A DNA stretch of 64,000 nt from Welwitschia mirabilis (GCA_051453625.1 JBOZIK010000001.1:197527548-197591547), one strand, 5' to 3'; positions 1-13,800 are shown, numbered from the stretch's first letter. Numbers and translations: made by a program. Notes: generated by a model not told the origin, from the letters alone.

Positions 1-1200
1 TTACCAATATAGTTATTATAGAGCTTGGAAAAATAGTTTTTAGGTTATCTTGTGTCTTTTTATGAACTTTGGTTGTTTAATATAACTTATCGTTCTCAAA
101 AATATAAGCATTAGAATCTCGTGTTATTCTTTCTATATGTATTTTTTATTTTTATTAATCTTTGAATTTTTATTTTTTTAATTTTTTAATTGATTTTTTA
201 ATCTTCTATTTCTTTAGTTTTTAGTTTTTATTTTTATTCCTTTTTTAAATTTTTGTACTTTTATTTTTTTCTTTTTATTAAAAATATATAGTCTTTTATT
301 TTTATTTTTAATTCTTATTTGATCTTTTTTTTGTTATTTTTATTTCATTCTTTTTTTAAAAAAAATCTATTGTAATTTTAAACTATGGCAATTTAAGTAT
401 TAACTTATTGTGGTCCTAAATTATATGATTATGATGTTGATGTAGCATCTAAGAGGTATGCATAAAAAATTCCAATGAATTTTAATTAAGGAGACTCAAA
501 TTTATTTTATTAAATCTGGAAAAGGGGAATTAAGGGGCTCTTATTTTCAATTTGTCCTTTACTTATAGAATTTTTTTCCCCCTCTTTGTAACTACATGAT
601 GGCGATTGTTGCTTCTCTATCTAATACAATTTTATTGGTTAATTATAGGCTTTTGTTTTTTAATGCACTAAGGATATTAGTAATATATTAAAGGATGATG
701 AGTTTTCAATGATGTGAAACTCAGTTTTAACTTTAATGTCATCTACATGTAGATATAAGAAAATAGTCCCAACTAAAAGATTTTTTATCATTAAATCCAT
801 GAAGTAAGATGCTATTACTGGTGTCAAGTTGTTCTTTTTTTCCGGGGAGTGGAGGGCATTCTCAACTAATTATAAATGATTATATCTAACTTGATACTAT
901 ACGTTGTAAATGACCTTTTAAATTTGTATGGTACAATATTAATTATAATATATGGTAGATCTTTTATAATTAGATTTTTTAAACCTAGGTGAAATTTCCT
1001 TTTTTCCAAAAGGCTATGTCTAAATCTTCCCCTATTTGTAGCTATTGATTTCATTAACAATGATTTCAAATGTTCTTTGCATTGTGAACAAGGCTAATTT
1101 TTGTTTTATCTTGAATTTTTTGAATCATTTGTAATGATTTCTATGTGTTGGACTAAATAATTTCTTCATGTGTTGGGTAAATTTATCTTATTATTATCAT
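1..1200. other. T-rich low-complexity sequence, no gene seen
   Basis: Positions 110-400 are almost pure T/A runs. No domain, repeat boundary or RNA gene was recognised in this stretch. Confidence 0.5.
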
Positions 1201-1269
1201 AATAGTATAAGTTTATTCATTAACTTGGATATTGGCACTTTGAAAACTTGATTGTGAAGAAAATGCTTC

Positions 1270-2806
1270 ATGCTTTGGTAGAGGATTCTTTAATATTTTC
1301 ATAGCTTCATTTGCAGCAACCATTGTTGAGTCTAATTTTACATATTTTTTGTTATCATAAATGTCTTGAACTATGTGTTTTAGGTCCTAGAAATTTTCTT
1401 TATTGTGACCCTTAACTTGATGATACCTATAATATTCTTTTTCATTATTCCATTTAGGCTTTTGAGCATTAGGATTAGGTTATTTAAGTTAAGGAAGCCC
1501 AATTGCCTCCTTAGCTAGAAGTAAATCTAAGGGTTTGGATAAGGGTACATTAATTTTTGTGAATATACTCTTCAGTTTTCTTGGGTAAGTCTAAGAATTT
1601 TGGATAAGATAAGCTTTACCCTTAACTTCTAAAGATAGCACTTAATTCTACTCATATCTAGTCTGTTATTTTGGATTATCTACAAAGAGAATTATTTTAG
1701 ATTTACTAGTAGTAGATTTTCATTCTTCATCTTTTTCTAATTTCTTTTCAACTTTCAAAACTCATTTTTCTGTAATTTTTCTATGATTTCAATTTGTTTA
1801 CTAGGTTTAATTGCTTAATCAAATGTATCAAATTTTTACATACATAAATTCTTCGGAATAAATAAGGTATAATATTTTGCAAAGAGACCTACCATGTCTT
1901 GGTCTAAAATAGTACATTCTAGTTGAAGGGCTATAATCTTTCATTGTTAGATATAGTTATATTATGATGCTTTCATCAAATCCTAGTCATTAATTGATTA
2001 AATTTTCTAAATATATGTAGTGAGTAATATTAATTACATATTCTTTAACAAACAATTTGAATAAGGCTTTTAAATTCCAAGTTGATCTCAAGGAAGAATG
2101 GTAATACCATTCTAAAGCGTGTTGGCTTAAAGATTTACAAAAACGATGATAAGTTGTATCTACATTAATACAATGTAAACCATAGGTATGTTTAAAGTTC
2201 CTATGTGAATTTTTGGGTCTTCTACTCTTATAAATCTTTCAAATTCTGAGATTTCAAATGGAGCTCATTGTCTTACAAAATGGATGTTTCTGTGATATCA
2301 AGATCGGTATGTGGGTTAAGATGGACTAGATACTTTCTTAGTGATTTAACAATTTCTAGAACACACACTTAAATCTAAGTTCCAGTTACAATTGACATAC
2401 TTATGTCATTACTCATATGCCTTTTTCTTTATTATTGCTTTTATCTACTTTTAGTTTAGATGAAAAAAATGCTTCTTTAAAAAGTTTCTTTAATGATTTT
2501 AGTTGTTTTAATAAGGTCAGTTTTAATTGACTATAAATCTATTTTTCCTTAGTGTTAAAACCTTTATTGTCATTTTTAATTTTATCTTCCTCATGATTTC
2601 CTTTCATTATCATTCCTTTTATTATGTTCTTCCATATCAAGGATCCATTTAGCCTCCCTAACATCAAGTACATCACATGATTTTAGAAGGATTGTCAAAT
2701 AATCTCTATAATTTCTTATTAAATATTTTTCATAAGAACTAAGGTTTTCTCTAATTAGGAGTCTTTTATAGCCTGCTTTAAATGGCATATGATTTTGAGT
2801 ATGCAT
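1270..2806 (-). pseudogene. Degenerate Ty3/gypsy gag region (Tat/Ogre-like style)
   Basis: Broken frames on the - strand show three gag signatures in the right order. An FERFIRVEDPKIHIGTL segment lies near 2190-2270, a capsid motif HALEWYYHSSLRSTWNL near 2060-2140, and a former zinc-knuckle zone YYRYHQVKGHNKENF followed by DLKHIVQDI near 1340-1440. In the last, the expected cysteines are replaced by tyrosine and phenylalanine. The RYHQVKGH...LK..IQ style is typical of Tat/Ogre-type gypsy gags. Positions 2591-2806 are open for 71 codons and probably cover the N-terminal part. Protease and pol are not seen further left. Many stops and shifts make this non-functional. Confidence 0.6.
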
Positions 2807-2868
2807 GATTGATATGATTTCTAATCAGGATATGCCAACAAAGTAGGTCCCATCTAGCATGCCAAAAC

Positions 2869-4109
2869 TGTACTTATGATTTGAAGTAACGTTCCTAATG
2901 ATTGAAATGAAATTGTTTATTTAATAAGTGTATTTTTTTCAAATTTATAAATTGAAATAAATGTCTAAATTGAGTTTTAAAAGTAGAATGCTTATTCTTC
3001 TCAGAAAATGATAATTGAAAAGAAAGTGATTTTATAAAGGAGAGATAACTAAATAATTTTAAAATAACTTGAGATTTTACTAGCAAATGAAATCAAAAAA
3101 TGATGATTATTCAAAAAATGATAGAAAAATTCCCTTTTTTAATGAACTAAAAACATAAAAATTAGAACTAGAAAATTCTATCTCTAGATTTTTCAAAACA
3201 GCATACTAGATGATGTTTTTGAAATACTAAATGATATCTGTAGCTAACTAAAATCTTAAAAGAGAATGACAAATATTCAAAGCATGTTCAAAACAATTTG
3301 AAGATGGATTTTATTAATTTTGAAAAGATGACTTATAAATTTTAAGTTAATTTGAACCTTTTGGAAAATAAGAAGCTAAATTTGCAACTTTTATATTATT
3401 TGGAACTAATCAAAATACTGGTTAGCTTTGATTCCTGCTAGAAATCTTTCTCCTAAGGGCTGATTAATTCATTCCTCCTTCTTATTCTTCTATTTCTTCT
3501 TCTTCTATTTCTTCTTATGGCTAAAGGAGATTATATAAAGAAAATATGGGAAAGAAGTTATGAGAATAGTGGAATATACTGGGATTTATTTGAAATTAGA
3601 TAAGAAAAAAATGAAAATAGATGCAAGAAGCTTAGATGTAAAATAGAAGTCAAATTTGAGTTTTCTTCTAACTTTTGAAGATAGTCTTCGAATTGTCTAT
3701 TCTGAAGATGATGTTTTAAAGGCAATGTTTTGAAAGCAAAATTCTAGACATCATAGATTTTTAATGTAAATTCTAAAAATGAGTTTTCTTTAAAAATTAG
3801 CCTTCTGAAGATGAATGTTTCTAGAAATAAAAGTTCTAGAAGTAGGTGAACTTCTAAAGGGAAGCATTCTAAAGATAGGTTTTTAAAGACAAAGTTCCTT
3901 AGATAGATTTATAAAAATAGAGTTATGAAGACCTATTTATTATTATTTTTAATCTAGTTATTATTTTTGAAGAATTACTTAATTTAGTTTAATGCTTGGT
4001 GAATTCTCCATCACATTCTCTAATAGCAAACTTGATTTTTGTTTTGATGTGTTCCAACTGCTGCTATTTAAATATGCTTTTCTATCTAGCATATGTCATG
4101 GGCCTTACA
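2869..4109 (-). mobile_element. Candidate LTR upstream of the gypsy gag remnant
   Basis: Read on the - strand it starts TGTAAGGCCCATGAC at 4109 and ends AAGTACA at 2869, 1241 bp. It is followed by a candidate primer-binding stretch GGCATGCTAGATGGGAC (complement of 2847-2863). A TATA-like CTTTATATAATC lies near 3527-3540. The gag remnant follows in the same direction. Boundaries rest on TG...CA ends alone, since no second LTR is in the window. Confidence 0.45.
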
Positions 4110-4846
4110 CATTACCCACCAAGCTAAGTGTTGAGCCTTTTTTACATCTAACATACTAGTGTAAAGTAGTATCCTAACCTTAGAGGAGAAGACTTGTGTA
4201 CTATGCCTTACTCACAGGTTATGGCTTGAACCTGTGGCTTAGTGGGAGTTATATCAAGTTGCTAACTAATGTGTCATGCCTCATTGACTTAGTAAAATAT
4301 GTTTTACTTAACGAGGGTTTCTTGATAGATGGACTTATGAATAATTATTCTTAATTTTCAGGAAGAGATATCCATTATAGTGAACTTAGTATTTATTTAC
4401 TTTCTAGACCTCCTTTCTAGTCAAATATATCTTTGAGATCTTTATCAGTTCTTGTAAGCTTTGAAGTACCTTTGTATTATTTTAAGAAAATGCATCTGTA
4501 TGTGATGCTTATGGAAGATAATGACCTATGATCTTCAAATCCTTTATATTTACATGATCTATAAAACATAAGTACCTTGAATATAACTAGGGTCAACTAT
4601 CCTAAGATAAAATGCTTTAGTTTCTTATTTAAAACTACCACCTATACCTTAATAGATAGGTCACATCCTTCATAGATCATAATCTATTGTAGAAATCAAG
4701 TTGTAGCACATGGTCTTAATAGAAAACAAAGCAGACATAATGAAATTCATGAAGCTAGTTGATTTGTTAGGGTAATATGATCTAAGGACATCCCATAGAT
4801 GGAAAAAGCTTAGAAGTGAAGATTGCACAATCCACATATAATTTGC
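4110..4846. other. AT-rich sequence without recognised genes
   Basis: Sequence between the candidate LTR and the first gap. No coding signature was recognised on either strand. Confidence 0.4.
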
Positions 4847-5584
4847 NNNNNNNNNNNNNNNNNNNNNNNNNNNNNNNNNNNNNNNNNNNNNNNNNNNNNN
4901 NNNNNNNNNNNNNNNNNNNNNNNNNNNNNNNNNNNNNNNNNNNNNNNNNNNNNNNNNNNNNNNNNNNNNNNNNNNNNNNNNNNNNNNNNNNNNNNNNNNN
5001 NNNNNNNNNNNNNNNNNNNNNNNNNNNNNNNNNNNNNNNNNNNNNNNNNNNNNNNNNNNNNNNNNNNNNNNNNNNNNNNNNNNNNNNNNNNNNNNNNNNN
5101 NNNNNNNNNNNNNNNNNNNNNNNNNNNNNNNNNNNNNNNNNNNNNNNNNNNNNNNNNNNNNNNNNNNNNNNNNNNNNNNNNNNNNNNNNNNNNNNNNNNN
5201 NNNNNNNNNNNNNNNNNNNNNNNNNNNNNNNNNNNNNNNNNNNNNNNNNNNNNNNNNNNNNNNNNNNNNNNNNNNNNNNNNNNNNNNNNNNNNNNNNNNN
5301 NNNNNNNNNNNNNNNNNNNNNNNNNNNNNNNNNNNNNNNNNNNNNNNNNNNNNNNNNNNNNNNNNNNNNNNNNNNNNNNNNNNNNNNNNNNNNNNNNNNN
5401 NNNNNNNNNNNNNNNNNNNNNNNNNNNNNNNNNNNNNNNNNNNNNNNNNNNNNNNNNNNNNNNNNNNNNNNNNNNNNNNNNNNNNNNNNNNNNNNNNNNN
5501 NNNNNNNNNNNNNNNNNNNNNNNNNNNNNNNNNNNNNNNNNNNNNNNNNNNNNNNNNNNNNNNNNNNNNNNNNNNNNNNNNNNN
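4847..5584. other. Assembly gap, 738 N
   Basis: A run of unknown bases. Reading frames that appear to cross it are artefacts. Confidence 0.99.
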
Positions 5585-7035
5585 TTGTTATGAGTGTTGT
5601 GTGTGAGGAACCTCCATTGTGAAATGAAATACCTAAGTCAATAACCAAAAAATTAGAAATAAAGTTCTTCAACCTTAAACATGTAAAATGCCTTAATGTC
5701 ACTTAAATGTTTAGATCTGCTTCTTAAGAATGAAACTAAATTTGAATTATATAGCTTTCTTCGTGTCCAATATTATAAGAGTTTTTTAAATTATAATAGA
5801 GTTATTTAGTATAAGAGTACTAAAGTTTACTTAGTAGTAAGTTCCTACGCCTTAACGTATGAACAATCATCAAGTCTTAGATCTTTTCTTTCTTACTTCC
5901 CTGTCTCCCCTTACTCTTTTAATTTTGACATTAAAGTGGAACTTATCCTTTGAGTTTATTCCTCACTTATCTATTTTGAACTAGAATTCTTATATAACAT
6001 ATAATGTAACTATGTTCTTTTCTTTACTTTTANNNNNNNNNNNNNNNNNNNNNNNNNNNNNNNNNNNNNNNNNNNNNNNNNNNNNNNNNNNNNNNNNNNN
6101 NNNNNNNNNNNNNNNNNNNNNNNNNNNNNNNNTATGTTCTTTTCTTTACTTTTAGGGATTTCTTATTATTTAAGAGAAATTAATCTCCTCAGGACTATCT
6201 TTCTTCTAAAAGCTAAAATGTAAAAGTTAGACTTTACATAGGTAAATCCTTATGCTTGCATTTTTCCATTTTACAAGTCTTAATTTATAGCATGAAATGA
6301 TTTTCAGAAAGTAGTATATGATTATCGATATCACATAATTTAAAATCCATGCTTCTTACAACTCATGTGATCGACTAATTCTTTTCTGGTTGGAATCAAA
6401 CTTTTTCATCTATTGATTCGTCACTTTCACTTTAATTCTAAAGCCCTTAGTGTTTTTACCTTTCACTTTAGATTTATTAACGCATGCCAATATAAGAAGT
6501 GCACAAGAATTTTATGCTTTTGTGTAGCTTTGACATGTGAGTCTATGCTTGAATGCAAGAAGTAGGGAAAGCATATGTTAACATTGTTCTTGATATGATT
6601 AATTAATATAAAATGCTTAGCTTTAGACATTTTCTCATTGAGCATTATGAATATCTTAATAAGTTAAGATGGTTGTTGTTAGTTTGTTAACAAGAAAATT
6701 ATTTTGGTATGACCTTTTTTTCGCCTTGGCAATGTTTCAACATCTAAGGGATTTTGTATCATCATTAAACCTATATAGTTGGCATCAATCCTATGTCCTT
6801 CTCTGATAATGTGTATTACCCCAATAATAGGTTTAAGTCTAATGTAAAAGACTTTCATCCCACTATAAAAGTCTTATTTCCTTTCCTAATCCAATATGAC
6901 ATAATATATGATTTTAAACATTAGTAACTTGAACATAAGGGATTTGTATCTCTTGTGCTAAATGCACATGGTACAATTGTTTTTACCTAGTGCGTTGTAC
7001 ATTATGAGGAAGGAAAAAAACATAATTTATATATT
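5585..7035. other. AT-rich sequence with a 100-N gap at 6033-6132, no gene
   Basis: No coding domain was seen. The 22 bases before the gap (6011-6032) are repeated exactly after it (6133-6154), which suggests two overlapping contig ends that were not merged. Confidence 0.55.
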
Positions 7036-8125
7036 ATTTATAATAGGATGATAGCCTAATTAATGGAACACTCTTTCTTAATGTAAGACATCATAGGTTT
7101 GAACATTTAGATGAACTTTTTGGCATATTATAAGGCACCAAATGTACTTAGATCATTCATTTAGGTAATTATGATGCTTGTATTCCTAAAGGAAGGTATC
7201 GTTACTAAACGTTTCAAGATTGACAACCCTTCTAACTTATACATTATTGCCATAAATGAGGTGGTAAATTTATTAGTGGGACATTCATCTTCCTTTTAGG
7301 AGGGTACAGGTTTGAATCTTTGAATGATCTTCTTGGCATATTATGATGCCCTAAGTGTATGTAAATCATTTGTGTAGGAGATCATGATGGTCATACTTCT
7401 AATGGAGGTGTGATTATTAAAAGTTTTGAGCTTGAGATGCCCCCTAAGTTATACATTATTGCTAGTAGGATGGTAAAGCCAATTAGTGGAACACTCATCC
7501 TTCACATAAGAGGTTGTGGGGTTGAATTTTTTTATGCCTTATTAGGTAGTAAAATTTTTATAAAACCCTAGGTATAATTAAGTTATAAATTTGGATAATT
7601 GTGATAGTTATACTCTTAGAGTAGGTATAGTCACTATGAGTTTTTGAGTACTAATTATGTGGTAGTACAATTGGTGGGCACTCCTCCTCCCTCTAGGAAG
7701 TCATGGATTCGATCCTTTAGATGCTCTACTTGACACGCAATGAGGCCTTCAACATATTTAAATCATTTTTTTAGATGATCATGATGCTTTCATTTCCAAA
7801 GGAGAGATACAGTTAATACAAGTTTTAATTTCAATAGCCTCCACACGTTTTAACATCCCTTACTTAACTAAAAGTTTAACATGTCCTTATACATTAGAAA
7901 AAAGGCTAAAGCATAATATATGAAAAAAATGTTGAATTATAAACTTTGATTTACTATACCTCTTCCTTAGGAATACAACCACCATGATCACCTAAAAAAA
8001 TGACTTAATTATTTCTAAGGCCTAATGGTATGCTGATTACATCATCAATAAATTCAAACTCATGACCTCCTGAATGAAAAAGGAGTGCTCTACTAGTTGA
8101 ATTACAATCCCATTAATAAAAAGTT
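7036..8125. repeat. Array of tRNA-like SINE-type units, four direct and one inverted
   Basis: Units of about 210 bp start near 7036, 7253, 7461 and 7650 (+), with a further copy inverted at about 7965-8125. Each begins with a pol III A-box-like stretch (for example GGTAAAGCCAATTAGTGG; in the inverted copy, TTCAACTAGTAGAGCACTCC), and a B-box-like element follows 40-50 bp later (GGTTTGAAC, GGTTTGAAT, GGGTTGAAT, GGATTCGATC, GAGTTTGAAT). A shared tail contains ATCATGATGNTNNTATTCC. The promoter boxes are those of tRNA genes and tRNA-derived SINEs. None folds as a clean tRNA, so these are not functional tRNA genes. Confidence 0.6.
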
Positions 8126-8560
8126 CTTGCATGGTTTCATAAGTTTTAGACAAACAAATTCAAATAATTAAATTTCCATTCATAATTAATGCCAAAGGTG
8201 AAATTTTTAATTCTTTAAAAATTTAGTTGATTAGAGAGAAATGTTTAGGATAACATAATTTATTTAAAAAGAAAAGTTGATTTTGTATTAGGAATGCATG
8301 CTAAATGCAATTATAAGATATCAATAGCTTACGACATCAACTGTGGATCTTCTGTGTTGAGAGTTCTGCCCAAACAAAACTCTCACCCTATTCTATCAAA
8401 AACATGTCTTCCAAACCATAACAGCCTCATGTATCGGCTACAAGACAAGGCAATTTAAAGATACATCTGTAGGTCTTCAGTCTACACAACGTCTATCTTC
8501 TTAAACTAACAGCTAAAGAGAAGTATAAAGAAGCAGACCCAAATTAAAGAACTTAGAAAT

Positions 8561-8591
<31 letters not shown>

Positions 8592-8849
8592 CCAACTATT
8601 TAAAAAAATTCTCATTGTATGCTCTCCAGGTCTTTGAATCTATGAGAATATCTATTGATTTCTACGATTTTCTCCAAAACTTCCTGAGCTCTGTTGTGGT
8701 TCTTTTCTAGGTGATCATTCTTAGAAGCATGCGAATGGACTCCTAAAACTGCGTAATAATCTTTTCACTTCATCAACTACGCACTCGCACCATACTATAC
8801 TAGACCTCTGCATTCTCTTCTTTCTCCATCTCTTAACAACTTTAACTCA
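8126..8849. other. Non-coding stretch with an (AC)n microsatellite
   Basis: The only clear feature is a dinucleotide run at 8561-8584, about 12 AC units, followed by a short ATAT. No coding signature was seen. Confidence 0.6.
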
Positions 8850-10585
8850 GAGCTTTTTGGTACTGATTTTGAGGCTTCCGAAACCTACGAGTCCTTCTCT
8901 TCTTGATGGCCTCATCCTGTTTTTGGGATCTTTCCCATTGAACTTCTCTTCTGCTACCTCATCATCACTTGAAATTAAGATTTCTGGCTATGGAGACTTC
9001 ATAGGGATTTCCTCTGCCTTCCTTCTCCAAACGGCTCTCTTTGCACCTCAACCAATGCTTCCTCTGTTGATACTTCCTCAGCTCCTCTACTAAGTTCTCT
9101 TGTCTCTTGATCTAAGGAATGTCGCTGCTCTGTTGTTAAACTTGCTAGCGTATCTTATGCAAATTTCTCTTAGTCTCTAGCATTTTTTTATTGGTGCGCT
9201 TCCTCTACTAACTATTTCAACCTTGAGTCCCTCCTTCGGAAACTCTTGCTGACATTTCCTCTATCATATTCACTTTGCCTAGTGAGTTAGCTATGTGCTG
9301 AACTTACTTCTTTACTATGTCCTTATCCTGCTCTTATTGCATTTTAGTGGGTTTTCTTGCTTTACCATCTTCATGATGAGAAACTTGATGAGCTATTTCC
9401 TAGGCTTCCTCCACCCGACGAGTCCCCTACTCGTTTCTGCTACTAGAATCCCTCTTGCGCTTGCTTTTCCATTGCCCTCTACCTTCTGCTCTTGTCACAT
9501 TGCCTTCCTCATTTACATTATTCTGAGTGCCTAGTCGGATCTCTCCCTTCCTGGCCTTCGGCTTATAGGTGCTCCTTCAATTTGCAGATAAGTCTTGAAT
9601 GCTTTCTATCAATTTTTCCTTTAAGTTTCTCTGCGGAAAAAGAGAGGAGATTCACTCTTTTGCTATCCTTCAATGCTAGTAGGAAATTAAAATACACTCC
9701 CTTGAGTTTAGAGTGGTTGCCATTATGAATGATACATATATCTACGAATTCAGTTGCCAGATGCTAGGGCTACTACAGCTTCGCCTTCCTGAGTTTCTTT
9801 TGTAGTTCTTGGAGTCCTAATCTCAACAAATCTGTCTACGTCGCAAAAGAGGGAAGAATTAAATCTCCTTCATCCATTAAACAAGTAGTTCCACTATCAA
9901 CTATGGTGTTATAAGAGAATCTTCATCTTTTCAAAACTAGTTTTCCCTATTTGGAGTTCCCTTTTAAATCTAGTAATGGCATCCACCAAATTTACTCTAT
10001 TGTTTCCTAAATCTCTGCATAGGTGCTTCCCCGGTAACTGCAAAGTCTNNNATCCAGAATCTTCCAACACCTTACCCTGACTGTGTCCTCTTCTCTGTGT
10101 GCATGGGAATTGAAAGCCCAACTATTCCCAGGTAACTAGAGAAACCGCAAGACAATTTCAAAAATCTTACCTATGCCTCAAGACTTCCTCATAAGAAATG
10201 CCCCACCACATTCTCCTGAATCCTCTCACATTAGATGGGCACTCCTAGAAGAGGTTCTTTACTGTCTTTGTATATTGCATGCACTACAACCTTTTGGTAC
10301 ATTTAACCCGCTACTTCAAAGCCTCATCGCAGTTGACACCTTATTCTTAATAATCAACCACTTAATAACTGCGTTTGTGCCCATTGTTTTCTTGCGCCAC
10401 GTGTCCTCTAATAAATTATTTATCCCATCTATTTTTACCAAAAGCTCATCGGCAAGGCTTCTCCTATCATCTAAAAGTCTGGTCTCCTTTTCCCTGTTAA
10501 TGATGAATCCTATATTGCTAGTTATCTCATTCCATTTATTAATACCTATATTCGCTACTTTATTTTCCCTTTTAATGTAATTCAT
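8850..10585 (-). pseudogene. Coding-like sequence of unknown identity, GC-richer than its flanks
   Basis: The - strand holds stop-poor, charged reading stretches. Positions 10316-10585 are open for 89 codons and read as K/E-rich, coil-prone sequence (ADELLVKIDGINNLLEDTW). Another stretch near 9560-9850 reads HNGNHSKLKGVYFNFLLAL followed by VNLLSFSAEKLKGKIDRKH, with only a few stops. The + strand frames here are pyrimidine-rich shadows of this. I do not recognise the family. It lies downstream of the - strand LINE at 10850-14680 and could be transposon-derived, or an unrelated pseudogene. Three N at 10049-10051 interrupt it. Confidence 0.35.
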
Positions 10586-10849
10586 ACCTTTGACGCTAAC
10601 ACATGTTTTGAGCCTTGCTTTGGTCCTTTTTAATTTTGGAACTTTGTTCGAACTCGTACCATCTATACTTTTGAAGTCTAAAAGTGGGTATCCCCTCTCT
10701 CAAGTGATGAGACTTTCAACATTTTTTCACCCTTTACATAATGCTTTCCAAAAGGAGAATCCACTCTCTTGTCTTCCCACTCCTTGTATTTTCTTTTCAG
10801 TAGTTTTTTTCATGGGTTTCCCTCCTCTTTACTTCAAGATTATCTTAAC

Positions 10850-13800
10850 TTAGGTAAGAAACATACTATCTTTAACATCTTATACACTCTATCCCTTGAG
10901 CTCTATTGGTTTAGTTATTTCATCCTAAGCCACTAGATGAAATTTAGCACCATCTTTCCCTCCTGATTAGACAAAGTTCCTAATAATCCTCTTTAAAGTA
11001 TGGTTTTTTTCAAAAGTAAAATGCTACTTAAAGCATTGTATTTTACAATGACTAATACGATAGATTTAGCTAAAATTATGCCAGCCTTGCTTGAAAGGAA
11101 AGTGACATTATGAGAATTACATCTTCTCCATACCTTTTCAATCAAGTCTTCCCAAGATGTGATGTTATTCTATTTAAATAGAGGTATTCTTAAGTAGACA
11201 TCCTTGTCTTTTCCTTTTTCCCTTCCTAAAGTTCTATAAATGATTTGTTGCACACTAGTCCAAATATTAAAATAACATACTCTATGCTTCATCTGGCTTA
11301 TTCTAGTCCCAACTCCTTTGAAAAGTTTGCTAATCGCTTCTTGATAACCTTGATTTGCTAGACATTGGCTTCTGAGAATATGATCAAGTCATCTACAAAA
11401 TTATTTACCAGAATCTTCATCCTATGGATTAACAGCTCTTTGCCTCCTTCTCTTATTATGTAATATTATAGCACAACCAAAACAATAATAAATAGGTAGA
11501 GTGAAAGGGGATTCCCCCTACCTCAAGCCCTCACTTATGTTAAAATACCTATGCATCTTCTAGTTAATTTTAAAAGTGAACTTCAGTATTCTTTGCATTT
11601 TCATAAATAGCTTAATAAATTTATCTAGAAGCCCTCTAGTTCTTAGGACATGTGTAAGGAAGCTCGAAGACACACTGTCATAAGCCTTCCTAATATCTCC
11701 TTTCAACATAGGCTCGTTTTTAAGTCTGTTGTAGAAAGTGGAAAATCTCATGATTGCAGATAACCTGATTAAGGATACTCTGGTTTTCCAAGAAGCCTAC
11801 CTAGTTAGGTTTCACCACTGTGTTCAAATAGGGTCTTATCCTACTTACCAAAACCTTTGAGAATAGCCTGTACAACACATTACATGCAATATTGCACTTC
11901 TTTTGCTTTTGCATTCTTTAGTATCATGATAACACGTATATTGCTTTGTCTATAAGGGATAGCCCCCTATTCAAGGGCCTTATTAAGTGCTGTCTCCACT
12001 TAGTGCCCCAAATTTTCCAATATTTTTAATAAAATTTCATTGTCTACCCATCTAGTCCTTGATTTCAAATAACTTTCATTCCCTTTAAAAATTTCCATAT
12101 CTCATCCTTATCCAATCTTTCCCATAAAGTTGAAGGATTTTCCACCCTAGATTCTGCTCACAACTCATGTAAACTCTCTATGAAAACATTAGGCAGTTCA
12201 TGCTATTCGTGGTTTCTCTCTTGTCACTGTACTACTTTAATGGTATTAATTTTTTTCTAAAATTCACCAATTTTTAAAAAAAATTAAATACGTTTTTCCC
12301 ATCCCTTAGCTAGTTCATGTGAGTCCTCTACCACCCATATAGTTCTTTTCATTTTCTCACTTTATGTAGCTCCCATAATTTTCCACACTCTTCTTCTTAC
12401 AAATCTACTCTCTTTTCCTAATCTTCCTGGAATCTTTTCATTTCATTCTTCAACACTTGCTTATTCTGAATCTCACCCCGCCCCACCCAAGCTTTTTCCA
12501 TTTCTTAAGCCAATGCTTAAGCCTTTGGAGGTTTTAATTCAGGGAAATAATTAGATTCTGATCATTGTGCTCCCATTCCCATGTAGAAATTGTTCCACTT
12601 CCTCTTCCTGCAGCTAGGCATTTTCAAAAGAGAAATGGAAGTTCTTTAGTTTTCTATCCTCTTATATTAAAAATATCAGTCCTTGTTCTAGACACCATCT
12701 ACTATCCTTCACTAACATCCATTTCAGTAGCTTAGTAAAAACCAAAGCCCTATCTATTCTAAATAAAATCCTTTCTGCAACCTTTGTTCTGTTAGACTAG
12801 GTAAACTCTACTTGCTGAATTGGCATATCTAAAGCTTCAAATTGCTTATTAGCCCTTTTAGTTCTCTTACTCCTATATTTGTCCACTTGCTCCTCTCATG
12901 TTTTTACCATTTATACAAAGTTTGAAATATATGTTGTTGTTTCTTGATTTATTCCTAAATTTTCTTCCACAACTTGTTCTTTTCTTCATTTTTTTAGGTT
13001 CTATAGATATTAGCTGGCCACTAATCTTTTAATGCAATTATATGGAACCACCTATTATTTCAAATTCTAGTATGCTCAATATTCTTTCGAATCATGGTAA
13101 TCACACCACCCACTGTGCCACAATTAGGCATCCACTTCATATTCCAATTCTTTCTAAAACTAATTAAATTAACTATCTTTTAAAAGTTAGTTTCTTGTAA
13201 GCAGACTATTTCAACTTATTAACTACTAATAAATCCCTATAAAGCTTTTTGTTTTGAGGCTATTTTCATGGCTTTAGCTGAGTATATTCATTTATGCATC
13301 TTTCTGGGAGTTTACTTGTCATATTTAGTAGGGGTTTTTTGGTGACTTATTTGCTATGTTTTTAGTTGCCTCCTTTTTTTCTTTATCTGCTTAGGTGGTC
13401 TTCTTATTTTCTTTAAAACTAAGTTATCAAAGCTTAGGTGCTCTGAATTTGTTTTTGAATCCTCTCACTCAGGGCTTATTAGGGAAGAGAACATGTTCTC
13501 TCTATTTTTATTTGTGCCTTTTGTCTATTTTGTTTTGCATGATTGTGTCTGGCCCTGTGACTTCTTCAGAGCATTCTGTTTTCCTTTGTTTATTTGAGTC
13601 TATTCCTTCTCAGTTCCCTCATTCGTTGCTAGTTTGACTATCATCTCCACCTTTTTCCTTCACAACATCATTTGGAAATCATCTGCGTCCTTTTTTGGAT
13701 CTAGAATATTATGTGTTGTGCCCATATTCTTTAGAGTGCTGATACTGTTTTGTTAGATAGTTCTCACTGGTATGACCTTTTCTTCTGCATTCCCTGTAGG

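Noticed and set aside
4782-5702. Long open frames across the N gaps (also at 20428-21314 and 61285-62425)
   Set aside because: They are open only because N codons have no stops. The real bases at their ends show no protein similarity.
7036-8125. Functional tRNA genes
   Set aside because: The A- and B-box-like elements are present, but acceptor and anticodon stems do not pair, so SINE-type units are the better reading.
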